From the NCBI RefSeq assembly GCF_013426205.1, contig NC_089422.1, positions 7,157,001-7,221,000 on the forward strand: a DNA stretch of 64,000 bases, in the 5' to 3' direction. How positions within the stretch are numbered: the first letter of the stretch is position 1; every line of letters begins with the position of its first letter. The translations under genes and the position numbers were made by a program. Shown piece by piece: positions 1-8,899 of this stretch. Source of the DNA: Metarhizium brunneum (Eukaryota > Ascomycota > Sordariomycetes > Hypocreales > Clavicipitaceae). The notes beneath the pieces were generated by a model. It was not told the origin of the DNA and ran no database searches. It saw only the letters and a program-made list of their open reading frames with translations.

Positions 1-1002
1 TCACAAAGGCGACCATGTCCTTGAACTCCCTCTTGGAGCCCATAGTCGAACCCCTCAGCTCGATATTCATCAAGACAGCCTGCATAGTCCACTCCATCTT
101 GGGCGCAACCGTCATGCCGTACTGGGAAATGATGCCGCCAGGCTTCAGGAACTTGGTGGCCTTGGAGACGATGTTGCCCCCCGCACCGTCAATCACAGCA
201 TCGATATACGGTCTGCTCTCGGGGAGCAAGCTCTTCAACTCGCGCTCCCAGCCGTCGTTCTTGTAGACGACGCCGCCCTTGGCCCCCATCCTCTTGGCCT
301 TGTCAATCTTGGCCTGGTCGCCAGAGGTAACGTAGACGTTGATCCCCATGGCCACGGCGAACTGGAGCACCTGGATAGCCACGCCGCCTCCGATCCCAGT
401 AACAAGTATGTTCCTGCCGGCTTCGGCGTTGCCGCTCTTGGTGACGAGCGCTCGCCAGCCGGTCAGGCCTGCGAGCGGTAGGGCCGCGCCCTCGGCGGGG
501 GTGAGATGCGCCGGTGCGGGCACGACATCGTCTTCCTCGACAAGGGCGTAGTCCTGGGCGCAGCCTGTTTTGGTCGCCGACGACGCGCCGGTGATGAGGA
601 CGACGCCCCTTTCCGGCCCTACGGGGTCGGATTCCCACATGAGCATGGGGTTGAGAAGGACAGGCTTGTTGAGGAGATTCCTCTGCTTGACGGCTGCCCC
701 GGCCTCCACGACGGTGCCGTAGCCATCGGCTAGCAGGGGGTTCTCAAACGAAATGGCTGGGTAGAGATGTCTGCGGATGAACAGGTCCTTGTGGTTGAGG
801 GCCGCGGCGTCCATGCGAACGAGAAGCTGGCTGGGGCCGACCTCGGGCAAAGGCGCTTCCCTGATTTTGATTCTGTCGTTTGGAAGAGCGGGGGAAAAAA
901 TTAGATGCTGGCTGGTGATTGACGGAGTCGCGAGAATACTTACGGGTAGTAGACCTTGCCTGGCTTGCCATCAATCTTTTGCACATGAAGAACTCGCGGC
1001 AT
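1..1002 (-). CDS. MDR-family zinc-type alcohol dehydrogenase-like / quinone oxidoreductase, 3' end cut by window
   Basis: Partial CDS, complement(join(1..872,944..1002)); the C-terminus lies left of the window. The start MPRVLHVQKIDGKPGKVYY is followed by a 71-bp intron (GTAAGT...ACAG), then IKIREAPLPEVGPSQLLVRM, the usual GroES-like N-terminal fold. LNHKDLF stands where classical alcohol dehydrogenases carry the catalytic Cys, so a zinc-dependent reaction is unlikely. The nucleotide-binding segment reads ILVTGIGGGVAIQVLQFAVA, followed by the Asp-containing IDAVIDGAGG and a GGIISQYG strand. The family (B. subtilis YogA-like, quinone oxidoreductases) performs NAD(P)H-dependent reduction of quinones, enones or aldehydes in the cytosol; the substrate cannot be told. 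It is transcribed divergently from the sulfur-transport gene, 1.3 kb away. Family confident, substrate unknown. Confidence 0.85.
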
Positions 1003-2338
1003 TGTGAAGGGGATATTCTGGATTTTTACTGGAGATTTGCAGTCAATTGGAAAATAAAAGTTGTATTATTCTGAGAGTCATTGGGCAATGTACAATAAGG
1101 TACAGAGTGGTTGACGCAGGCGTGAACGCATCAAAGATGATGTATGGCCCAGCAGCCCATTGCCGCCTTAATAATGCAAGTTGACGGTTTAATCGCAGAT
1201 GGCGAATCGCAGACCGCGGCGGTATCTCATAGCCGAATGCATCGCCATGGCGGGGAAACAACGGCATCAAGCGTGGGGACCTCGGCTGGCGCTGGGAGGT
1301 TGTACGCGGACAAGGGACTTGGAGCTCGCACGCAGGTCCGCTTGGTCATCTGTAAGTAGACTGTCATCCACCATGTGTGTTGTGCATACTATCGATAGCC
1401 AGCCCCTAAACCAATCAGCCGGCACCTGGCATCTGGGCATGCATTGCGCGGACAGTGAGGCAAACGGCAGGCCTGCACACTCTTTACTGGTACAATGTAG
1501 CTGTAGTATATCCAAATGCCGAACCGACCAAGACCCGTTGCCGTCGTCGAGGCGCCGCCCGTCCAGCATCAAGGTGCCCGACCTGACACTTACATGCCCG
1601 GGTCACACAGTGCACATCCGGGCCAAGGTGGGTCCAAAGAGAATCCAACCAGACCCCACAGCTTGAGACTTCCATGAGGCTTCGAGGCTCGGGCCAGGTC
1701 GGCGAATCATCAATTCCACGGCGACAACAACTCGTGCGCATTGTTCAGCAACCAGTCACCTGCCGCATGGCTACAAACTTTCCACATTTCAAACTCCGGC
1801 TTTGAGCCACCTAAAAGGGGGGGAAATACTAAAAAAAGAAAAAAAAAAAGAATCACCACGCAAACACGACAGGACAAGCCAACGACACACAGCACGCCAT
1901 GGTCCCCGATAATTGCCAATCCCACCGGACGCCATCACCAACTCGACACTAGCCACCAAACGAGCCAGTGGCCCTCCCACACACACACACCCCTTCGCCG
2001 ACTACGAGAGCGCTTTACCAAGCACCCGGTTCATAAGGGGTCCTATAAACGTGGCACCATGGATCCGGATCGTCGCCGAACGAGGGCAAAGAGGGCGCCT
2101 CTGCACGCAGACCAGATCGCCGAACATCGAGTGTTGGCCCTCCTTCCGTCCGTGGAGCAATCGGCGGCCCATGCATAAAAGGCCAGAAAAGGATTCCAAG
2201 GGCCAAACAGAAGGAAAGAAGATCTATAAAAGAACACGACTCCAAGAGCTCCCCCATCCGCCGCGTTCCTGGGCCGCATCTCTACAGAAGAAAAAAGTTG
2301 AGCCGCATCTACATCTCTCTGCGGTCGAGTCTTTCCCC
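1003..2338. other. Divergent intergenic region, no gene seen
   Basis: About 1.3 kb between two divergent genes. The short open frames here overlap one another on both strands and show no family resemblance. It holds an A-rich tract near 1831-1853, a short AC run at 1978-1990 and TATA-like boxes at 2044-2049 and 2225-2231. Promoters of both flanking genes must lie here. Confidence 0.6.
2225..2231 (+). promoter_or_regulatory. Putative TATA box of the YeeE/YedE gene
   Basis: TATAAAA lies 108 bp upstream of the ATG at 2339, a reasonable distance for a fungal core promoter. A second weaker TATAAA is at 2044-2049. Assigned by position and sequence only. Confidence 0.4.
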
Positions 2339-3391
2339 ATGGCCGCCACTGCGATATCGGGGGCTGCCTTTGGCGCTGCCATGATGGCCGCCGGCTTCCA
2401 CGAGCCTTCTGTGGTGATTTCGCAGTTGAAGTTCGAGAATTGGCACATGTTCCAGACCTTTCTGGCTGCCACTGCCACCAGCGCGTGAGTCGAGGCCCGT
2501 CTTCCTTCGAGGGCGAGGGGTCACCAACTAACACACGTCTCCGCCAGGGCGATATACGCCGTTGCCGAGCGTCTGGGCTACGCAAAGATCTCGCCCCGGA
2601 ACTCGTCTCCGCTGGGCCTCTTGTCCAGCTACGACGGCAACATTCTGGGCGGCGGCCTCCTGGGCGCGGGCATGGCCCTGTCGGGCTCGTGTCCCGGCAC
2701 GCTCTACGCACAGCTGGCGGCGGGTGTTCGGTCGGGCTTCCACGCCTTGGACGGCGCCATCATTGGCGGCGTGCTCTGGTCCGGACTGGTGAGCAGGCTG
2801 GTCAGGAGACGGCGGGAGAAGGCCGGGGCGAGGCCGGAACCAGCTGTCGTCGGTGAGCGGCTGGGCCTGTCCAACGGCACTGCGCTGCTGTTGCTCGAGG
2901 CCGTCTGCGTGGCCGTCATTGCTGCCACGACGCTGTATACGCCCGCCAGTCCCACGGCCAAGATTCCCGGCGCGCTGGCCGGCCTCCTCGTCGGGGGCGC
3001 ACAGCTCGTTTCTATTCTCACGCGGAGGACCATGATGGGCATCTCCGGCTCGTACGAAGAGGTGGGCAATTTCTTCTGGTGGCTCGTCCGGGGGGCCGAC
3101 CCCAATGCCAAGCCTTCCTCGTACCAGAACATCCTGTTTGCCTCTTGGGTCGCGGCCGGCGCTTGGGGTCTCTTGAGGCTGGTCCCCGGGTTGGCGTCTG
3201 GCCCTGCCTACGAGATATCACCGTTGTTGGCCGTGTCAGGCGGTGTGTTGATGGCTGTTGGGTCGAGAATGGCGGGAGGGTGCACCTCGGGGCACGGCAT
3301 CAGTGGCATCTCGCTGCTGTCTGTGTCGAGCGTCGTCACGATTATGAGTGCGTTTGCTGCTGGGGGTGTGGTCGCGCCGTTGGTTCATTGA
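2339..3391 (+). CDS. YeeE/YedE-family sulfur-transport membrane protein
   Basis: CDS join(2339..2484,2548..3391), 329 residues. The 63-bp intron (GTGAGT...CCAG) splits an Ala codon. The protein is strongly hydrophobic with several Gly/Ala-rich membrane segments. It has the two signature Cys elements of the YeeE/YedE (DUF395) family: SGSCPGT near residue 96 and GGCTSGHGISG near residue 291. In the bacterial thiosulfate transporter TsuA, conserved Cys residues in such motifs relay the sulfur substrate across the membrane, so import of thiosulfate or another small sulfur species is the likely role. The ATG at 2339 is chosen because the frame further upstream looks like untranslated leader and a TATA box sits between. 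The 3' end faces the RidA gene, 96 bp away. Family assignment firm; substrate inferred. Confidence 0.85.
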
Positions 3392-3487
3392 TCTTGTCCA
3401 ATTTCCTCGTCTATCCATATTATTATTATTTAGCTGTGCAACACAAGTCCGTTCCTAGGCAGCCTGTTAACGAGAATAAAATGTTGC

Positions 3488-3956
3488 CTATTTCTCAAGT
3501 CCACATCCTTTCTTCGCAGTCACTTCAATCTCAATCTTCATTTCCTCCTTCATTAACGCGGACTGGATCATCATGGCCGCAGGCTTGACATCTCCAAACC
3601 ACTTCCTCAACACCGGCCAGGTCTTGGGGAAGTCGTCACGATCCGGCAAGATGTATTGGACGCGAACGACGTCCGCCATGCAAGAACCAGCCTCCATCAA
3701 TGCCTTGTCGACATTGCACAGGGTTTGCTCCGCTTGCTCTGCCACATTGTCTGATATTTCGCCCGTTTGGTAGTTGTACCTTGACGAGAGTCATCAGTTG
3801 TTAAAAACGGTGAAACATGTAAACTATTAGTTCGAATCGTCTGCAGACCTACCCGGTGGTTCCGGATACCATTACCCAGTCATCTACGACGACAGCACGG
3901 GAGTATCCAATCTCGGCCTCGAACGCCGAGCCAGAGCTGATATTCGTACGAGACAT
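3488..3956 (-). CDS. RidA/YjgF/YER057c-family protein
   Basis: CDS complement(join(3488..3779,3853..3956)), 131 residues, the normal length for the family. The 73-bp intron begins with GTAGGT and splits a Gly codon (...VSGTTG / YNYQTGE...). Typical features are VVVDDWVMVSGTTG at the N-terminus, the QTLCNVDKALMEAG helix, VVRVQYILPD and MKIEIEVTA at the end. Classical RidA hydrolyses reactive enamine/imine intermediates such as 2-aminoacrylate and needs an Arg in the segment before the last strand (PARSC in E. coli). Here that segment reads KPAAMMIQSALM, with no Arg, so this is a non-RidA1 subfamily and 2-aminoacrylate deaminase activity should not be assumed. Some relatives are 2-aminomuconate deaminases, of interest given the cluster at 57.7-64 kb, but this gene is more than 50 kb from it. 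Confidence 0.88.
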
Positions 3957-4630
3957 GGTTGAAGCTCTGATATTGTTGGTCTGGATGTGCAGGGTAGCGT
4001 GGGGTGCGAGAGGGCGGGTACTGGGCAGAGGGCTGGCACAAGATGCATGTAGAGCACCAAGGTGATGCCTCGATTCCAAAGGGCGTCTGGTATATTAAAA
4101 TAAAACTGGCGGTAAACTAGCATTTCGATTGGATGAGTCATTTAGAACCGCGAATATCCCGTTCTAAGCCTGTCGGCCGTCGTCGAGCTTGGTGGGGCAG
4201 CTGCGAACAAAAGGCCGTTATGCTCGTCGATTGCGTGGTCGCGTTTGTGTTGAATAAACAATACGCACTTCTGGTAAATAATTGGACCAACAATCAATAT
4301 TGCACGGTATAGAGCTGAAGCTCGAGCCCTAGACGTTGTTTTCTTGACACCTCGGTTTCGTTTTGCCGCTGTTCCAATGTCAAGCAGTGATGGCTGTCCG
4401 TTGACTTTTGTCCTCTCCAGGTGCTGCTCGTCTCCACGGGTTGTAGTAGTACATGACCTAAGTACAGCATATACTTTGATTGCCCATCACCGAGTTCCAA
4501 GAAATGTCTGTATATGATCAGGTGATCTGCTTGCTAGGCCGTGGGGAGAGTGAGATTCGTGGTATCGATTGCCGCTAAAAGCTGTTGTACACTGATATAA
4601 TACAATACACAGGATGGCATGTCCCGTCCT
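3957..4630. other. Intergenic, no gene seen
   Basis: 674 bp between the start of the RidA-family gene and the stop of AIM41, both on the minus strand. It must hold the RidA-gene promoter and the AIM41 3' region. No convincing frame, repeat or RNA is visible. Confidence 0.5.
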
Positions 4631-5245
4631 CTACTGGCTCGCCAACTCTTTGACCATATTGGCAACAACTTTCTTGTCCACATCCTTGCCCTCCAAAGCA
4701 CCAGACAAGCGCTTCATCACGTCGCCAATGAGGGACTTTGTAGCCGTCCCTGCGCTCTTGGAAGCGTCAACTGCTTCCTGTATCAAGGCCTTTAGCTCGG
4801 CTTCTCCCAGAGTTTGAACACCACTGCCGGCCAGGTACTCATCCAGAATACGGATCTGTACGTTCTCCTTCTCGACGAGATCCTCGCGGCCTGCGGTCTT
4901 GGCATCAGCCGCGGCATCTTGGGCACTCTTCTGAATGCGTCGCATTAGGGCAACGAGCTGCACATCGGTCCGAATCGGGCTGGAGGTCTTGGAGGCGTTG
5001 AGGTTGGCAGACATGATTGATCGCAACACGGATAGCCGTGGAGCGTCCTTGGCTCGCATGGCGGCCTTGAGGTCTCCCTTGAGCTTCTGCAAGAAGGGTG
5101 GAGGAGCATCCTCAGTGGTCGTCGAGAATGCTCGGTGAGTTCGCTGCATGAAGACTGACGGCATGCTCCTACTAGTACGTGGCATGCGGGCTGGCTGTGC
5201 CCAGCGCACCGCTGAGAGAAGAGACATTGCTCGGTTGGATGCCAT
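4631..5245 (-). CDS. AIM41: AIM41-like mitochondrial GatB/YqeY-domain protein
   Basis: Single-exon CDS, 204 residues. The N-terminus MASNRAMSLLSAVRWAQPAR with later RTSRSMPSVFM is rich in Arg/Ser and lacks acids, a typical mitochondrial presequence. From about residue 60 (FLQKLKGDLKAAMRAKD) the protein follows the YqeY domain: RLSVLRSIMSANLNASKTS, LMRRIQKSAQDAAADAKTAG, ILDEYLAGSGVQTLGEAELK and the terminal helix GKDVDKKVVANMVKELASQ. The domain also occurs at the end of GatB, the tRNA-dependent amidotransferase subunit. Yeast Aim41 is mitochondrial and its biochemical role is poorly defined. An in-frame ATG at 5353 would add 36 residues; 5245 is preferred because it gives a cleaner presequence. 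Confidence 0.85.
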   Translation of the reverse strand: MASNRAMSLLSAVRWAQPARMPRTSRSMPSVFMQRTHRAFSTTTEDAPPPFLQKLKGDLKAAMRAKDAPRLSVLRSIMSANLNASKTSSPIRTDVQLVALMRRIQKSAQDAAADAKTAGREDLVEKENVQIRILDEYLAGSGVQTLGEAELKALIQEAVDASKSAGTATKSLIGDVMKRLSGALEGKDVDKKVVANMVKELASQ

Positions 5246-7346
5246 TGTACTCAGCCCAATTGAGCACTCAATTGACGTGGTAGTTCTGGTTGGTAGCGCC
5301 GTTGATGAAGCCAAGGTCGATCCGCAATATCTTGTGGAAACAAAGCTCAACACAGACCACGGGCAGCTTTTTTTTGTTTGTCAGATCCAGAACAGTGAGA
5401 GGCGAGAGGTTCAAGTGTCAAAGACCACCAGCTATTGGCTGGCTGCAGGTGCGCCGTCAATCAGTGGATACACCCACCAGACGGTACCTGTCGCTCAATG
5501 TTAGCTTCGAGGTTACATACTTAAGTACATGTTCACGTACATTTATTACACACATGTACTCCGTAGGGAGACGTCTAATAGCTTCAATGTTAATAGAACT
5601 GGCTGGAGTACATGCTTACCATAATGTCTCAAGATGTTGGACCAGTCTCTGACCCGCTGAATGTTGAAGTCAACTTTACGCACCGATATGCCCAGACGTC
5701 GAGAAATTTGTTCTCCGGTATTTAGGCAGCCATAATCGTCCAGGACTCCAGTTGTCTCCTTTCTCATTACACCCAGCCATGGGCATGCGCTGAAGCTGCA
5801 AACATCACTGGCTGGGTGGACGATGAGCTGCATATCGATCTATCTATGCGCGCTAAGCCCGGGCATCCTTTCATATATCACCAGAAATGATGCCATGATG
5901 TCGCAAAATCTGCCTGAGAATCGACGCTCTATCAAGTGGCTACAATGCTTCCCGTCCATCGCATCTCGACGACCCGCTGTGGCTTGAGGATCGGCGCTGT
6001 CGCGCTATCACCTGATCCCCGCCTGGCAGCAACAACCGGAACCAAGTTTCAAATTACAACTTCTCAGCCGGTGACGCAGATTCCGGTATTATTTGTTTGA
6101 ATGGCTTGCCATAGAAGCCTCTGCTCCGCCTGCTCACTCGGCAAAATATTGGTGACACCATGTACTAATCGGGAGTTCCATGTAGTTGCGCTGCTGTTGC
6201 CAACCAGGATGGGAGCACTCCGTAGCCCGCCGTAGGAATGACCCTTGGTGTACTGATAGATAGAAATAGATACGTTTGTCCCTTAGCATGAGGACCACGT
6301 CTCTCAATATTGGAGAGAACATCGACAGATAAGTAGAAGTTACACCGCCCCTGGCCGAACTTGGCTTGGAGCTTCGGACGAGAAGCGGGACGCCCATGTC
6401 CGCCGGTCTGCAAAGCATTGAAACAGTTTAGCCGTCGTTAAACGTCGCTAACAGCGTGGGCATGGGGAGCCAGGGGAGGAGGAGCTGAGAGGAAGGGCGA
6501 GGCAAGCAGTCCCCAAGAAGACGAATACCAGCGCGAAGCCGAAAATCCGACTTGGCTGGCTGGCATGGCGTACTGGTGCCCAACATGTCTCCCGTCGCCC
6601 ATCCACGGAGATGAGAGACATGTTGGGTAAGCCATGGCTCGGGTTTTGATTCGACTCGCCCTCACCATGGTTTCGTTGCAATCACCAGTTTCTGGCTTGT
6701 CGGTACTGGTGTGCCCACCCCATAGGAACGCCTAAACAGGCTAAAATAAACGTGGGCGCATCCGCTGTTGTTTGTGTAGCTAATTTCTCTACACCATCTT
6801 GAGCTAACTCGGCGACGACATGGCATAAGGATGCCATGCCAACGCTTGGTGTGATGACAAGGACGCAACTTTAGAAGTTGACCCCCGCAGCGTCTAAAGC
6901 TGCCATTTCGGCCATTCCATGTCCAACCTCCAAGGCCCAACATTGAAATCGCCTGAGCGCCTGGTCGCACCTGCCTGTGTCGCGGAATGCCGTGCCTGCT
7001 AGTTCGGAAAGCTCGAGCGCGGACGACGACCGTTGACTCCCTTCAGCACTGAACACTCCACCATGACATCTGCTTTGCAATACCATCCTCTTCTCTCGAT
7101 ATTTGAAACTTGTTTTTGACCAGTACCTCCACTGCCTGCTCCTTGCCGTCTTTGCTGACCACCAGGGGCTGAAGCTGGAGGCCGTTCAAAACGAAATACT
7201 AGCAGGAGGTACATGATGGGACTGCCAGGGCCGCGGCATGGGCCATGGGCCTGGCCTAATACCTCGAGTTCACTATTACTTGCGAAGGTAGGTAGTCAAA
7301 CAGTCCATGACTCAAGTATCCTTGGACCGAGGCCCTGGCCATGGCC
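5246..7346. other. Sparse intergenic region, no gene recognised
   Basis: 2.1 kb upstream of AIM41 and downstream of the LaeA-like gene. The short frames at 5546-5833 (-) and 6134-6418 (-) match no family I know and have no clear exon partners. A TACTCCGTA copy is at 5557-5565 and a perfect inverted repeat at 6579-6627. Confidence 0.5.
6579..6627. repeat. Perfect 13-bp inverted repeat with 23-bp spacer
   Basis: CCCAACATGTCTC at 6579-6591 is matched by its reverse complement GAGACATGTTGGG at 6615-6627. It could form a hairpin or bind a dimeric protein. It is the only long exact inverted repeat I noticed in this gene-poor stretch. Confidence 0.55.
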
Positions 7347-8899
7347 TTACGCTTCAGGCTTACGGCCAATGCAAACGTATCTGAGTAATAATGTAAGCAG
7401 GCTGTCCTCTGTACTTGTCTCTAGTTGGTGTCTGGTATGATTATTGTGAACGACACTTACAACGGAAAATAGGCCTGTTCGGACTCATGTTAGCCTTTGC
7501 CAGACGACATTTGACGCCCCTCGACTTCATACCTTGTACAGCGGATTAGCTGCCTCTTCTCTTGCGTCCTTTATTAAACTCATGAAGGGGTCCAACGGCA
7601 CTCTGGGAGCTACCAGTTAACTCCGGGTTTCAAGCCATGAGAAGTCTGCTTACTTTTGCAATTTTGTAAATGGATACAAGGCCAATGAATGCAGTAATTG
7701 GGCAATGTTCTCAGCATTAGCGGACCCTATGTCACGATTTCTTTCATCTGACGAAGAGGCACCTCAGCTGTGAGCCCTGTTTCATCGAATTTGCGGACCA
7801 CGTACCAGCTGGCCAAGGACACATGGGCAACATTAGCAACCGCGATTCAACGTCCGTGAAACCCACGTTCGTCATCCGATGTTTTAGCTGGAGAGCTGCT
7901 CTGGTGTCTTTCATAGGATGCATTGCATCAAGATACAGACAAGACCATATGGATAGTGCGTGGGCTGCCTCCTCAACTGTTAACTCCTAGCTCAAATTTG
8001 GGAGATGCGGCATCACTCGCCTCTGTGCAAAGTTCCGTTGTCTGATTGAGCATTGAAGTATATTTCCACCATCTGACACCAACCTCCAGGACGAAGAACA
8101 CGAAAGATGTCTTGGATGTAGCCGTGCCAACGGCTTGCGTTAATGCCACCAGACATCATTTGGCTATGGACTACATCGAACTGTCCCGGGGAGAAGGTAA
8201 ACCTGGTGAGGTCAAGACAGTTAGTCGCGGGCAGTCTATTTCTGACAACAGTTTCTCTGACCTCGCGTTCAGGTCGTCAATTTGGAAAACTAGATTCTCT
8301 GGCTGGTCTTCAGGTATCATATTGGGGCAGATATCAACGCCAATCACCTAAAGAGACGCGGTCAGCTAAGCAGTATAGCCGCTGAAGCACCTTTCTCGAC
8401 GACTTGACGTGTGGAACAAACAGGTTCCACGTATTCCCTTTTGCCGAATTCCATGTCTAGCGATGGGCTGCGGTGTGCTGTCGTACCTCACAGTCCGGAT
8501 AGGCTCTGGCAACATCGAGAGCCCAGTCACCGGCCCCAAAGCCACAATCGAGGATCCGTTTCGGCTCGTTCACGGGTGGGAAGATAAGTCTACCATCGAA
8601 AAGTCGACAGAGAACAGAGTGCATTAACTCGAGATGTGCGACCTCTTCCTATATCCCAATATTAGAACGCAATGGTTCCCAGTCTTTTGGTCGTGGATAA
8701 ACGGAAAGCACATACCTCGTCGACTGGGCCAAAATATACGCCATTAGTCACAGCGTGCCTTTGATACGATCGACCGTGATGCTCCAACGTTTCCTCAAAC
8801 GATTTGTCCAGAGGGACGGTCCCATCTCTTCTCGGACGGTTAGTGCCAACTTGCCAAGCCCGAATTTGGTGTTCATGATATCCCTTACTCGGTGTCCAT
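7347..8899 (-). CDS. LaeA-like SAM-dependent methyltransferase (ten exons)
   Basis: CDS complement(join(7347..7380,7461..7474,7533..7602,7654..7747,7806..7976,8021..8202,8262..8347,8487..8648,8716..8827,8889..8899)), 311 residues. No long open frame exists; the gene appears only when nine short introns are removed. The spliced protein runs MDTEDGTVPLDKSFEETLEH, HGRSYQRH, NGVYFGPVDEEEV, then methyltransferase motif I RILDCGFGAGDWALDVA (about residue 72), VIGVDICPNM, FDVVHSQMMSGGI, VLRPGGWCQMVEIYFNAQSD, LLHSLALYPFT and the ending AYFPLYVCIGRKPEA. These match the fungal LaeA-like family, whose founder is a nuclear velvet-complex partner controlling secondary metabolism and development. Intron phases agree throughout. 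Intron 5 (7977-8020) needs a GC donor (AGAG/GCGAGT) and is only 44 bp. The 11-nt first exon is the least certain part. The remote alternative is a recent frameshift at intron 5. Confidence 0.8.

Noticed and set aside
7977..8020. Calling the LaeA-like gene a frameshifted pseudogene
   Set aside because: Eight other introns and all motifs are intact, and a GC-AG intron restores the frame exactly. Decay would be expected to leave more than one defect. Kept as an alternative to test.
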